Source: Polynucleobacter necessarius (lineage in GTDB: Bacteria; Pseudomonadota; Gammaproteobacteria; Burkholderiales; Burkholderiaceae). Taken from it: a stretch of DNA of 64,000 nt. This document shows, piece by piece, positions 1 through 9,429 of the stretch. Every line of letters begins with the position of its first letter. Position 1 is the first letter of the stretch. The stretch spans positions 1,054,001-1,118,000 of the forward strand of contig LT606947.1 in the NCBI GenBank assembly GCA_900095165.1. The letters run 5' to 3'. The translations under genes were made by a program, and so were the position numbers. The notes beneath the pieces were generated by a model. The model saw nothing but the letters and a program-made list of their open reading frames with translations, did not search any database and was not told where the DNA came from.

Positions 1-510
1 ATGACCATCAAGCCCGGTGGCTTTGATGATGCATCGCAAGGCTGGACCGGCGATTATGCCACCAGAAGTAGCAGCACCGGCTCGGTGTACCTGAACTGCG
101 AGTTCGTGGTGACCGATGGAGAGTTTGCTCGCCGCAAGATGTGGTCGCTCATTGGTCTGCACAGCCCCAAGGGAGTTGAGTGGGCGAACATGGGCCGCAC
201 CATGGTGAAAGCCATTCTGAACTCGGCGCGCAACATTCAGCCAGGTGATAGCAGCCAAGCTGCGCAAAACGCCCAGCGTATAAGCGGCTTTGCGGATCTG
301 GATGGCATTGAGTTTCTGGGCAAAGTGGACTGGGACAAAGACCAGAACGGCCAGGACAAGGCGGCAGTGACGCCAGACCACAAGGACTACGCCGCTGCCA
401 TGGGTGCGCCGCGAGCGCCTGCTCCGGTCAGTGCTGCGCCCGCAGCCAATGCCTATGCCCAAGCCACAGGTCGTGCGCCGGTTTCCGGTCGTCCGAGCTG
501 GGCACAGTAA
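1..510 (+). CDS. Phage recombination-associated protein, possibly ssDNA-binding
   Basis: A 169-residue protein whose ATG is the first base of the window, so the true start could lie upstream. The body (about residues 1-120) is a compact, mostly polar domain with no catalytic motif I can identify. The tail from about residue 130 is Ala/Pro-rich and looks disordered, which is common in single-strand-binding proteins. It lies 15 bp upstream of an SF2 helicase and close to a RecB-like nuclease, the usual setting of phage ssDNA-binding or annealing proteins (DUF669-like). The function is inferred from context; only the gene itself is secure. Confidence 0.5.
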   Translation: MTIKPGGFDDASQGWTGDYATRSSSTGSVYLNCEFVVTDGEFARRKMWSLIGLHSPKGVEWANMGRTMVKAILNSARNIQPGDSSQAAQNAQRISGFADLDGIEFLGKVDWDKDQNGQDKAAVTPDHKDYAAAMGAPRAPAPVSAAPAANAYAQATGRAPVSGRPSWAQ

Positions 511-525
511 GCGGGGATCACTGTC

Positions 526-2206
526 ATGATGCTTCGACCCCGCCAATCCCTGCTGGTCCAACGCACCCTGGACGCGCTTGCTGTGCATGGCAACACGCTG
601 GCTGTCGCGCCCACCGGGTCTGGCAAGACCATCATGTTGTCGGCGGTGGTTGGCAAGATGTTGTCTGAACCGGATGCCAAGGCCTGTGTTCTGGCGCATC
701 GCACCGAACTAACCGGCCAAAACCAGGCCAAGTTTTCCCGCGTCAATCCGGGCTTGAAAACTTCAGTATTTGATGCTCAAGAAAAGTCCTGGGCGGGTGA
801 CGCCACCTTCACGATGGTGCAAACGCTCTCGCGGCAAACTCACCTTGAGCAGATGCCCACGCTTGATTTGCTGGTCATCGATGAGGCGCATCACGCGTCC
901 TCACCCAGCTACCGTATGGTCATCGACCAGGTGTTGGCCAAGAACCCCAAGGCGGCCATCTGCGGGCTGACCGCCACGCCCAACCGGGGCGACGGCAAGG
1001 GTCTGCGCGAGGTGTTCTCCAACGTGGCTGACCAGATCGGTCTGGACGAGATGATCGCAAGCGGCCATCTGGTCTCACCGCGAACCTTTGTGATTGATGT
1101 CGGCGCGCAGGAGGCATTGCAGAACGTGCGCCGCACCGCGATCGATTTCGACATGGAGCAGGTGGCCACGATCCTCAACAAATCGCTTATCACCGACGCC
1201 GTGATTGCGCACTGGAAACAAAAAGCAGCAGATCGCAAGACCATTGTTTTTTGTTCTACGGTGGCCCATGCGCAAAGTGTTTGCGATGCTTTTGTTGCTG
1301 CCGGTGTGCAGTCCGTGCTGATCCACGGCGAGTTGACGCCCTTTGAGCGCAAAACTCGGCTGCAAGCATTTGAGACCGGCAGTGCCCAGGTGGTGGTCAA
1401 TGTGGCGGTTCTCACTGAGGGCTATGACTACACGCCCACATCTTGTGTGGTGTTGCTGCGCCCAAGTTCCTACAAGTCCACCTTCATTCAGATGGTTGGG
1501 CGTGGGCTACGTACCGTGGACCCGCAGGAGTTTCCGGGCGTCATCAAGTCCGATTGCGTGGTGCTGGATTTCGACACCGCCAGTCTGATGCACGGTGCAC
1601 TCGAACTTGAGGTCAATCTTGATGGCCGCGCGCAGGATGGCGAAGCACCCACCAAAGAGTGTCCGGAGTGCGACGCCACCGTGCCGCTGTCCTGCATGGA
1701 GTGCCCACTGTGCAGCCAAATTTGGGAGAGCCAGCCAGAGGACAGCGGTGCATTGTCTGATTTCATCATGAGTGAAATCGATCTGCTCAAGCGCTCGAAT
1801 TTCCGTTGGTGCGATCTGTTTGGCTGCGACGACGCCCTGATGGCCACGGGTTTTACGGCCTGGGGCGGCATGTTTTTCCTGAACGGCCGCTGGCATGCCA
1901 TCGGTGGAGCCAAGTCGTTGCGTCCTGCCTTGCTGGCTGTGGGCGAGCGCACCGTGTGCATGGCGCGCGCTGATGACTGGCTCAACGACCACGAGTCGGC
2001 CGACTCGGCGCTGGCTCAACGAGCCACCCACGGTCAAGCAACTGGTCTACCTGCCAGAGGCGATGCGGACCGACTTTGGCATGACGCGCTACCAGGCCTC
2101 CGCTTTGTTGTCGTTTCAATTCAACCGCAAAGAGATTAAGCGCCTGGTCACCGCTGCCAATGACACGCATAGCAGCAGCCGTTCCTATGTTTTGGAGGCG
2201 GCTTGA
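526..2206 (+). CDS. SF2 DEAD/DEAH-box helicase with zinc ribbon (3' frameshift)
   Basis: ATP-dependent superfamily 2 helicase, probably for phage replication or recombination. Visible motifs are APTGSGKT (Walker A, residues 28-35), DEAH (about 119-122), LTATP (about 148) and QMVGRGLR (about 322), followed by a CxxC...CxxC zinc ribbon at about 379-396. The open frame runs to 2139, but the family-like C terminus (KQLVYLPEAMRTDFG, then TRYQASALL) is read one frame over and ends at the TGA at 2204-2206. That places a frameshift near 2005-2030. The repaired end overlaps the TTG start of the next gene, which supports the reconstruction. Helicase assignment is strong; the exact role is inferred. Confidence 0.85.
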
Positions 2207-2607
2207 AGTGCGCGGTCTGTGCCCGCCAGGCCAAAGGCTACGGCTGGTTTAACCCCAGCCTCAAACGAAGCGACCCCGGTCGCTATTCAGACCAATGGGT
2301 GTTTTGTTCGCGCCGCTGCCAAAACGCCTTTTCAACACTCATGAATAAGACGGAGGGAAAAATGATTGATCCAAGTGAAATGGAAACCACCGCCATGGGC
2401 ACGTGCCTGCAACCACTGGACGAATTCGTTGGCTCAATTGGCATGGACCGCCCGCTGGCCAGTTACAGCCGCATGGAGGTACTGACACTGATTGATGTCG
2501 TGGTCACGGCCTACCAAGGCCATATGACGGCTGAACATGAACGCATGGCCGCGCGCGACCGTGCGTTTTTGCAAGAGCGTCTGAACCTGCAGAAGGGTCG
2601 TGTGTGA
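2203..2607 (+). CDS. DUF6511-type zinc-finger phage protein
   Basis: A 134-residue protein starting at a TTG that overlaps the repaired helicase stop; a GGAGG lies just upstream at about 2193-2198, which favours this start. The N terminus has CAVC near residues 3-6 and a second CSRRC near 46-50, a probable treble-clef or zinc-ribbon fold resembling the DUF6511 family of phage proteins. The C-terminal half is helical and charged. The gene is translationally coupled to the helicase before it and the nuclease after it. The family match is from memory, and no biochemical function can be assigned. Confidence 0.6.
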   Translation: MKCAVCARQAKGYGWFNPSLKRSDPGRYSDQWVFCSRRCQNAFSTLMNKTEGKMIDPSEMETTAMGTCLQPLDEFVGSIGMDRPLASYSRMEVLTLIDVVVTAYQGHMTAEHERMAARDRAFLQERLNLQKGRV

Positions 2608-3302
2608 TGTTGGACTTCAACGCCCGCCCCAAAATTCAGGAGCAGATCAGCCAGCTCATTGATGTCGCCTTGATCCGCGAGCGCGCGCTGCAATACGAGT
2701 ACACGCACACACCAGTGGACGAGGGCCGTGATTTTTCAGGTCGCCTACTGCGCATCTTTGAGGTGGGCCACACGCTGGAAGATCTGGCCATCCGCTGGTT
2801 GCGCATAGCGGGGTTTGATTTGTACACGCGCAAAGTCCAAGACGGTCAGTTCGGCTTCTCCGTGGCAGGAGGCCGTATCCGAGGCCATGTCGACGGGATA
2901 TTGAGCACCGGTCCGGCTGATCTGGGCGTGAGCTATCCGGCGCTCTGGGAGTTCAAGACCATGAACGACAAGTCTTGGCGCGATACCGTCAAACACGGGG
3001 TGGCCATGTCCAAGCCTGTCTATGCCGCGCAGGTGGCTGTGTATCAAGCCTACATGGAGACCTACATTCCTGGCATCTCTGCCAACCCTGCGCTTTTTAC
3101 AGCCATCAACAAAGACACCCAGGAAATCTGGTTCGAGTTAGTGCCCTTTGATGGTAGGCTGACGCAGCGTATGTCCGACCGCGCTGTGCGCGTGATCACC
3201 GCCACAAGCGCTGATGAGGTCTTGCCACGTTTCGCCACCACACCTACCCATATGGAGTGCAAGTTCTGCGTTTGACAGGACCGCCGCTGGGGGACTCAAT
3301 GA
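2607..3302 (+). pseudogene. PD-(D/E)XK nuclease, RecB/Cas4-like (one in-frame TGA)
   Basis: Exonuclease-like protein of the RecB/Cas4 superfamily, presumably part of phage recombination. The catalytic motifs are visible: GHVDG (about residue 92) and WEFKTMN (E115-x-K117), with a C-terminal CKFC that would complete an iron-sulphur Cys set. The frame meets a TGA at 3273-3275 directly after CKFCV, where relatives usually have Trp (CxFCxWQD). Reading through it gives QDRRWGTQ and a stop at 3300-3302 that overlaps the next ATG as ATGA. This neat junction argues that the TGA is a mutated or miscalled TGG. The ATG at 2607 overlaps the previous stop. Confidence 0.75.
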
Positions 3303-5442
3303 CAGCTGACAACATCGTCTGGCTGGACTACAACAACGCCCCCGAACAAAGACTGGAAACAGCGGCTGACACGCAGGCGCTCCGGGATGGTTTGCTGGAC
3401 CGGCTCGAATCGGTGTTGCTGTACCTGTTCCCCAGTTGCCGAATTCGCGGCAACAAGTTTTATATGGGTGACATTGATGGCGCGCCGGGCAAGAGCCTGG
3501 TGGTGGAGCTTGATGGTCCCCGGCGTGGGCTGTGGAAGGATTTCGCCGATGACGATGGTGGCGACCTGATCGCAGCCTGAGCCAAATCACGGGGGCTGTC
3601 GACGCAGCAGGATTTTCCGCGCATCGCCGATGAAATCCGTCAGTGGCTTGGCTTTGCGCCGCCAGTCGACCACGGAGCCAGGCGCGATATGCGAATGGTA
3701 CCGATGGATGAATTCGACCCTTACACCGCCAAGTGGGATTACGTCTGGCTCGATGGCGAGCTGATTGCTTGTGTCTACCGCTACGACCCGCCATCGGGCA
3801 AGGAGTTCAGGCCGTGGGATGTCCGCACACGGATGTGGCATGCCCCCGATCCGCGCCCGCTTTACAACCTGCCAGTGTTGATGAAGGCCCACACCGTGAT
3901 CCTGGTCGAGGGCGAAAAATGCGCCGACGCCTTGATCGGCGCAGGCATCGTGGCCACCACCGCCATGAACGGTACCAAAGCACCTGTGGACAAGACTGAC
4001 TGGTCTGCGCCTCAAGAACAAAGATGTGCTGATCTGGCCCGACCGCGATGCGCCGGGCTGGGACTACGCAGAGAGCGCTGCACGCGCCTGCGCGGCCGTG
4101 GGCTGCCAGTCCGGTAGCTATCCTCGTGCCGCCTGCTGACAAACCGCTCAAGTGGGATGCGGCCGATGCAACAAAGGAAGGCTTTGATTGCGCTGCCTTC
4201 ATCGCGCAGGCCGAGCGCCGGGCGCTCAAAGCTGCAGCGCCCATGGTGCCGACCTTCACGCTGGGCGCATTGCTCGACGATGACTCACCGCTCCCTGATG
4301 ATTTGATTCAGCCGCGCGTGCTGACCCCGGGCGGCTTGCTGGTCTTTGGCGGTGCACCCAAGGTCGGCAAAAGCGATTTTTTGCTGGCCTGGCTCACCCA
4401 CATGGCTGCCGGTGCGTCGTTTTTGGGAATGAGCCCACCCCGACCGCTGTGGGTGATCTACCTGCAAGCCGAGGTCCAGTACCACTACCTGCGTGAGCTG
4501 GTGAAAAGTATTCGCCTCTCGTCAGCGTACCTTACGCTGGCGCGTACCAATTTCATCGCCACGCCGCAGCTGCGCCTGATTCTGGACGACGACGGACTGG
4601 CTCAGGTCATCCCGGCCATGGTGGCTGCCTTCAATGGCCTCGCGCCCGACATCATCGTGATCGACCCGATCCGCAACGTCTTTGATGGGGGCGACGCAGG
4701 AGGTGAGAACGACAACGGCGTGATGCTGTACTTCTTGTCACAGCGTGTGGAGCGCATTCGCGAGGCGGGCGTGATCCTGGCGCACCACACCAAAAAGCTG
4801 GGCAAGCGCCAGTTTGAGGAAGACCCGTTTCAGGCCTTGGCAGGTGCTGGCAGCCTGTGCGGCTACTACTCGTCCGGGATGCTGTTGTTTCGCCCCGATG
4901 AGGCGCAAAGCACGCGCCACCTGATCTACGAGCTGCGCAACGGCCCGGCCATTGAGACCAAGTTCGTCGACAAGATGGGCGGCCAGTGGCACGAGGTCGA
5001 TGTCAATGACAGGCTGGTACTCAAGGAGTACGGCGAGCGGCTCGATGCAGAGCGCAGGCGAAAGCGCGATGCCATCCTGCAAATCCTTTTTGAGGAAGCG
5101 GCGCAGGGGCGCTGCTACACAGCCAACCAACTGGCCGAGTCCTTTGAGGGCAAGGCTGGTCTGGACGGCGAGCGGATCTCAGCCCTTTCCACGCAGGGCT
5201 ACATCAAGTTTTTCGCAACAGCACGGACTACGGACTGCCCTCCATTGGGCGCTCCAAGTTTGGCTACCTGTGCGTCGAGGGCATGGTCCTGAATACGCAC
5301 ACAGGCGAGCCTGCCACTGCGCCCGCTCGAGGTGCTTCCAACCCACTACAAATGCCCGCAATTCGGGGCTGCAATGCCCATCGAAAACCCGGAAGTGTGG
5401 GTGTACCAAGAAATTAGTAACGACCCGCAGGAGCAAGAATGA
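3299..5442 (+). pseudogene. Phage primase-helicase: TOPRIM domain plus RepA-like AAA ATPase (broken)
   Basis: Replication protein reconstructed from several frames. The order is an N-terminal region (3299-3577), a TOPRIM-like segment with VILVEGEKCADAL (about 3895-3935), and a RepA/AAA_25 ATPase with GAPKVGKS (Walker A, about 4350) and IIVIDPIRN (Walker B, about 4650). The C terminus has PTHYKCPQ and ENPEVWVYQ and ends at 5442. Disruptions are TGA at 3578-3580 (likely Trp in IAAWAKSRG) and frameshifts near 4010, 5210 and 5300. The end overlaps the next ATG by 4 nt. Primase/helicase is the usual role of this architecture in phages and plasmids. The largest intact piece is 4048-5292. Confidence 0.75.
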
Positions 5443-5810
5443 ACACGATTTGCCAAGATAGAACCCGCACAAGTGCAGCTTTGTTATGCGCCCGTATTGA
5501 CCCGTACCAACCTGCAAACACCCTCAATGGCTATCCGTTAGCAACGGCTGGCATGGACCCGCATGAGTACGCAGGGACCAGCAAGGGTTTACGGAAACAA
5601 GTTGGCAAAAGTTTTGCCAACTGGCCCCCACCTTTTGCCAACTGGATTCAGTTGGCAGACCCTTGCCAACTTAATTCCCATATAAATCAACGACTTATGC
5701 GTAAGTTGGCAGTTGGCAACGCTGCCAACTTGCCAACTGGCCGCAAACCCGCATGGATGCTGGGTTTTCATGAAAAATTCAGCTGGAGAAAACCCCCTCC
5801 CACTACGTAG
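5439..5810 (+). CDS. Hypothetical protein spanning the repeat region
   Basis: A 123-residue frame whose ATG overlaps the end of the primase-helicase gene (ATGA), suggesting translational coupling. I recognise no domain. The second half is encoded by the TTGCCAACT repeat cluster, which produces recurring FANW/LAN residues, so part of the protein may merely be a translation of a DNA element. It may be a short real gene whose 3' part is the replication origin, or a spurious frame. Confidence 0.3.
   Translation: MNTICQDRTRTSAALLCARIDPYQPANTLNGYPLATAGMDPHEYAGTSKGLRKQVGKSFANWPPPFANWIQLADPCQLNSHINQRLMRKLAVGNAANLPTGRKPAWMLGFHEKFSWRKPPPTT
5600..5738 (+). repeat. Clustered TTGCCAACT/AGTTGGCAA repeats, candidate origin iterons
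   Basis: Nine copies of a 9-mer occur in 139 bp. TTGCCAACT lies at 5614, 5635, 5663 and 5730, with a one-mismatch copy at 5722. The reverse orientation AGTTGGCA(A/G) lies at 5600, 5650, 5704 and 5711. The first pair forms a perfect inverted repeat around an AAAGTTTT-like centre. An AT-rich patch (TAATTCCCATATAAATCAA, about 5671-5689) lies inside the cluster. Such iterons next to a replication initiator or primase typically mark a phage origin, but they could also be operators. The repeats are seen directly; the origin role is inferred. Confidence 0.6.
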
Positions 5811-5840
5811 GAGAGGGACCTGTGGTTCCCTCTGACCTAC
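5807..5840 (+). promoter_or_regulatory. Strong hairpin before the RuvC-like gene
   Basis: The arms GTAGG and AGAGGGA (5807-5818) pair with TCCCTCT (5827-5833) and CCTAC (5836-5840), with a short loop and a two-base bulge. No T-run follows, so it is not a classic terminator. One possible GTG start of the downstream gene (5822) would fall in the loop, so the structure could influence initiation. Confidence 0.4.
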
Positions 5841-6343
5841 GTCGGAGTGTTTCATCGGTCGATACACCGTTGCCGGGAAACCGGGTGGTGGTTCTGGCCA
5901 TTGATCTTGGAACGACGACTGGTTGGGCACTGAGATTCAAAGACGGACAGATCGCGCACGGCTTCGCCAGCTTCAAACCACAGCGGTTTGAAGGCGGCGG
6001 TATGCGTTACCTGAGATTCAAACGCTGGCTTACCGAGATCAAAGCGCTGGCCACCGACATCCACGCCGTGTACTTCGAGGAAGTTCGTCGTCATGCAGGG
6101 GTGGACGCAGCTCATGTCTACGGCGGCCTGATGGCCACGCTCACCACCTGGTGCGAGCACCACAACATCGCCTATCAGGGCGTGCCAGTGGGCACGATCA
6201 AAAAGCACGCCACCGGCAAAGGCAATGCGGCCAAGGGCGAAGTGATTGCTGCCATGCGTTTGCTGGGCCACCCGGTCACCGATGACAACGAGACCGATGC
6301 GCTGGCGCTCTTGCATTGGGCCATTGACACGCAGGAGGTGTGA
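5822..6343 (+). CDS. RuvC-like Holliday junction resolvase
   Basis: A RNase H-fold resolvase of the RuvC superfamily, expected to cut branched phage DNA before packaging. AIDLGTTTGWAL gives the first catalytic Asp, YFEEV the following acidic residue, and DNETDALALL near the C terminus the last acidic pair. The motifs and the length of about 150-173 residues fit phage RuvC homologues. The start is uncertain: GTG at 5822 gives a 28-residue leader, while GTG at 5885 would start three residues before the first beta strand, as in most relatives. It is followed after one base by the next gene. Confidence 0.75.
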   Translation: MVPSDLRRSVSSVDTPLPGNRVVVLAIDLGTTTGWALRFKDGQIAHGFASFKPQRFEGGGMRYLRFKRWLTEIKALATDIHAVYFEEVRRHAGVDAAHVYGGLMATLTTWCEHHNIAYQGVPVGTIKKHATGKGNAAKGEVIAAMRLLGHPVTDDNETDALALLHWAIDTQEV

Positions 6344-6344
6344 G

Positions 6345-6752
6345 ATGGTCATACCAACACCACGGGACGGCTGATCGGCGGACGAGGTTGCCGACTATTT
6401 CATCCAGGCCTCACGCACGGCCCACAAACTCCCGCCAGTTCGGGTGCAGGGCCACTTCAACGTCTGGCCCACCATTGTGCGAACCGATTACGAGCGCATG
6501 GCCAGTGACGATGCCCCGGTCTACCAGTTTCCACCCACCCCGGCCGAGGTGGAGTGCATGCTCGAGGTCATGGGCTGGGTCCAGTGGCTCGAGATCGAGC
6601 AGCGCCACCTGGTGTGGATGTAGGCGGCACATTACCGCTGGTACGACATCGGCAAACGCTTCGGCTGTGCACCACGCACTGCCCAGCGTCGCTGGGAAAT
6701 TGCCATGTACATCGTCGCCAGCAACCTAGTGCGGGGAAGTTTGGTGGGGTAG
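6345..6752 (+). pseudogene. DUF6362-type HTH phage protein (two in-frame stops)
   Basis: A continuous frame from ATG 6345 to TAG 6750-6752 with two internal stops: TGA at 6372-6374 (probably Trp, in DGWSADEVADYF) and TAG at 6621-6623 (after HLVWM). The protein has the layout I associate with DUF6362: an N-terminal ADEVADYFIQA helix, LPPVRVQGHFNVWP, WVQWLEIEQRHLVWM, and a C-terminal helix-turn-helix-like RFGCAPRTAQRRW. Such proteins sit near RuvC and terminase genes in phages and may act as late regulators. The conservation of the frame across both stops makes a genuine gene very likely. Its function is unknown. Confidence 0.6.
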
Positions 6753-6955
6753 TTGCAGGTAGTTGCGTGCCAGATACAAATGGCGCGTGTTCCTGTGGGC
6801 TATTGCGGAGAAAACGCGAATTTGAGCGTGTCGCGTTTTGCCGGAATTTCGCTTACATTTTGTCTACGGTTGCGAGAGATGTGTCTTGCAGCCACCCTCA
6901 TTCAACAGCCCGCGACGAGTATGTCTCACGCGAGCTTTTTCGTTTCCGAAGCAGC
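6753..6955 (+). other. About 200-bp spacer before the methyltransferase gene
   Basis: No convincing gene. A TTG-started 68-codon frame fills it (6753-6959) but lacks a recognisable domain and overlaps the methyltransferase start. The stretch contains TTTTGCCGG...TTACATTTTG-like promoter-rich sequence and probably carries the signals for the next gene. Confidence 0.3.
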
Positions 6956-8227
6956 ATGAAGCCCACCATCAAAATCCAATACCGGCCGATTGAGTCCCTG
7001 ATCCCTTACGCCCAAAATGCCAAGCTGCACTCGGACGCCCATGTGTCACAGATCGCGGCCAGCATCACCGAGTTTGGTTGGGATGCACCCATCCTGGTGG
7101 ACGGGCAAAACAACGTCATCGCAGATCACGGCCGACTGCTTGCTGCCCGCAAGCTCGGCATGTCCGAGGTGCCTGTCGTGGTCATGGAGCACTTGACTGA
7201 GATTCAGCGCAAAGCATTGATCCTGGCCGACAACAAAATCGGCGAGAACGCTTCTTGGGACGAAGATCTACTGGGTCTTGAACTGGCCGAGTTGCAGGAA
7301 GCTGGCTTTGATCTGGGTCTTACCGGTTTTACCGTCGAAGAGTGGGACAAGCTCATCGCGGGCGACCCCAGCAACGACGGTCTCACCGATGAAGACCAGG
7401 CCCCTGAGGTGGCCAAGACAGCCGTCTCCAAAACCGGCGACATCTGGGTCCTTGGCGAGCACAAGCTGCTGTGTGGCGATGCCATCAAAGCAGAAGATTA
7501 CACGGCGCTGCTAGGCGATGAACTGGTGGACATGACTGCCACCGATCCGCCCTACAACGTCAACTACGCCAACACGGCCAAGGACAAGATGCGCGGCAAA
7601 GACCGTCCCATCCTGAACGACAACATGGGCGCTGACTTTGGAGCGTTCTTGCAGTCGGCATGCCAGAACATCCTGGACGTCACCAAGGGTGCGGTCTACA
7701 TCGCCATGAGTTCGTCAGAACTCGATACCTTGCAGGCAGCGTTTCGCGCCGCAGGGGGCAAATGGTCCACCTTCATCATTTGGGCCAAGAACACCTTCAC
7801 CATGGGCCGCGCGGATTACCAGCGCCAGTACGAGCCCATCCTCTACGGCTGGAAAGACGGTGTTCAGCATTACTGGTGCGATGCACGCGACCAGGGTGAT
7901 GTGTGGCACATCAAAAAGCCACACAAGAACGATTTGCACCCGACTATGAAGCCGGTGGAGTTGATGGAGCGTGCGGTCAGGAACAGCAGCAAAACACGAG
8001 ACATCGTGCTGGATCCGTTTGGCGGCTCTGGCACCACTCTGATCGCTTGTGAAAAGTCGGGCCGACGTGCCCGGCTCATTGAACTCGATCCCAAGTACGT
8101 GGATGTGATCGTCAAACGCTGGCAGTCTTTCTCCGGGAAACAAGCGGTACGTCAGGCTGATCAAGTGAAGTTTGACGACCTTGGTCCAGCACTGTCCGCG
8201 CTTCAAATGGCTGAAACGCCACTGTGA
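6956..8227 (+). CDS. ParB-N/beta-class N6-adenine or N4-cytosine DNA methyltransferase
   Basis: A 423-residue two-domain protein. Residues 1 to about 100 are a ParB/Srx-like domain (IPYAQNAKLHS, then DGQNNVIADHGRLLAARKLG). The C-terminal part is a site-specific DNA methyltransferase with TDPPYNVNY (catalytic DPPY, about residues 197-200) preceding DPFGGSGTT (SAM-binding, about 352-360), the beta-class motif order. It has no restriction partner nearby. Phages use such orphan enzymes to protect or mark their DNA. The ATG at 6956 was chosen because the ParB domain begins immediately after it; the longer upstream frame overlaps the preceding gene. Confidence 0.88.
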   Translation: MKPTIKIQYRPIESLIPYAQNAKLHSDAHVSQIAASITEFGWDAPILVDGQNNVIADHGRLLAARKLGMSEVPVVVMEHLTEIQRKALILADNKIGENASWDEDLLGLELAELQEAGFDLGLTGFTVEEWDKLIAGDPSNDGLTDEDQAPEVAKTAVSKTGDIWVLGEHKLLCGDAIKAEDYTALLGDELVDMTATDPPYNVNYANTAKDKMRGKDRPILNDNMGADFGAFLQSACQNILDVTKGAVYIAMSSSELDTLQAAFRAAGGKWSTFIIWAKNTFTMGRADYQRQYEPILYGWKDGVQHYWCDARDQGDVWHIKKPHKNDLHPTMKPVELMERAVRNSSKTRDIVLDPFGGSGTTLIACEKSGRRARLIELDPKYVDVIVKRWQSFSGKQAVRQADQVKFDDLGPALSALQMAETPL

Positions 8228-8314
8228 TGGCAAGTATTTAATAAGTAACTTGGCTTCCTCTTTGGTCAGAGCGTGAATGGTTTAAGTGCAATTTAGCACT
8301 GGAACAGGAACACG

Positions 8315-8518
8315 ATGAGCGAACAAAAAATTGAACAGGCCAAGCAGATGGTGAAGGGACTGCGAGGTCAGTCTAAAGCACAGGTTTTTAAGGTTTGGGT
8401 CCAGGTCTGCCTGGGTCGTGTGCACAACGCCAAGATGGGTGAGCAACGCAAAGCCTGGATGATCTACGACATCATCAAAGCTCAGTATGACGATGAGACA
8501 GCAGACCAGGTTGCCTGA
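8315..8518 (+). CDS. Small phage protein of unknown function
   Basis: A 67-residue, highly charged, all-helical protein starting MSEQKIEQAKQMVKG, with a purine-rich stretch (GGAACAGGAA) about 10 bp upstream of its ATG. It lies alone between the methyltransferase and the convergent minus-strand trio. No family is recognised. Confidence 0.5.
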   Translation: MSEQKIEQAKQMVKGLRGQSKAQVFKVWVQVCLGRVHNAKMGEQRKAWMIYDIIKAQYDDETADQVA

Positions 8519-8539
8519 TCTGCATTGATCTAAATGAAG

Positions 8540-8899
8540 TTAGCCGATTCTGGCAACGTAGCGACCGTAATCTCCGCCGGAGGGGTCGACATACAAGATG
8601 GGCCTGCCGGTGGCGTGGACCTCAACGCAAAGCCTGCCGTCCGCAAGGTAGCCACCCTTGCCACTGAGCCAGTCGCGTGACTTGAGCAGTTGGCAGGCAA
8701 AGCCATCGAACTCCGCAGGGCTCATCTCCCGGGTCTCGATCACAAACACTTTGTAGTTGCCTTCGCCGCCCACCTCGCTGAGGTTGGCAGATTTTTGGGC
8801 AAATGGCAAGCGAACGCTCAACTCCTCAACCTCAATGGCAGCGCTCTCAAATTGCAGGGTGCGAGGCGTGCGTTCAATGGTGATGGTCATGGATGTCAT
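8540..8899 (-). CDS. Phage protein of unknown function
   Basis: About 119 residues; the start MTSMTITIERT (ATG 8897-8899) was preferred because it lies 8 nt after the stop of the upstream DUF3489 gene. The protein is acidic, with beta-rich segments (ILYVDPSGGDYGRYVARI at the C terminus). Together with the next two minus-strand genes it forms a small operon opposed to the rest of the phage. I do not recognise the family. Confidence 0.5.
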   Translation of the reverse strand: MTSMTITIERTPRTLQFESAAIEVEELSVRLPFAQKSANLSEVGGEGNYKVFVIETREMSPAEFDGFACQLLKSRDWLSGKGGYLADGRLCVEVHATGRPILYVDPSGGDYGRYVARIG

Positions 8900-8907
8900 G
8901 GCTGGTC

Positions 8908-9417
8908 TCAATTCGTGGTGATGCGGTAAGTCCGCTCGCTGCCGTCAGCTTTGCTGGAGATGATCTCCAGTCCAAGTTTCTTTTTAAAGGCTCCGGCAAA
9001 AGTGCCGCGTACCGTATGGGATTGCCATCCGGTGGCCTCGCAGATTTGCGTGATCGTTGCACTCTCGGCTCGCTTGAGCATCGCAATCACCTGGGCTTGC
9101 TTGCTGTTGTCACGCGTCCGTGGCGGCGTGATCACTGTTGCTGTTGCTGACGCTTGCGTCGCTCCCTCAATAACAGCGTCAATGGCCTTGATGCTCATCG
9201 GTGCCTTGCGTGGCACACCCAGGGCCTCGTAGCCCTCGACAGCGACGAACCAGTCATCGCGCAGCGGCGTGATGAGTGCGCGGTTGAACAAGGCGTCGAT
9301 CACCTTCTTGCGTGCGCCGCCTTTGATGTTGTCGGGAAACCAGGTGATCTTGCCCTCGGTGTGCTGATGGGCGTAGGCCAGGATGGCGTGTTGGGCGGGT
9401 GTGAGTTGGATGGTCAT
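8908..9417 (-). CDS. DUF3489 winged-helix-like protein
   Basis: A 169-residue protein with an N-terminal helical domain (LTPAQHAILAYAHQHTEG), a low-complexity linker at about 85-105 and a C-terminal DUF3489 domain (KQAQVIAMLKRAE, then ITQICEATGWQSHTVRG). The last looks like a DNA-binding winged helix. It is common in proteobacterial prophages and mobile elements. It is probably regulatory, but the target is unknown. It is the middle gene of the minus-strand trio. Confidence 0.7.
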   Translation of the reverse strand: MTIQLTPAQHAILAYAHQHTEGKITWFPDNIKGGARKKVIDALFNRALITPLRDDWFVAVEGYEALGVPRKAPMSIKAIDAVIEGATQASATATVITPPRTRDNSKQAQVIAMLKRAESATITQICEATGWQSHTVRGTFAGAFKKKLGLEIISSKADGSERTYRITTN

Positions 9418-9429
9418 GGTCGGCTCCGA

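Noticed and set aside
909..1415. Minus-strand gene inside the helicase
   Set aside because: Long opposite-strand frames inside GC-rich phage genes are shadows; the protein has no family character.
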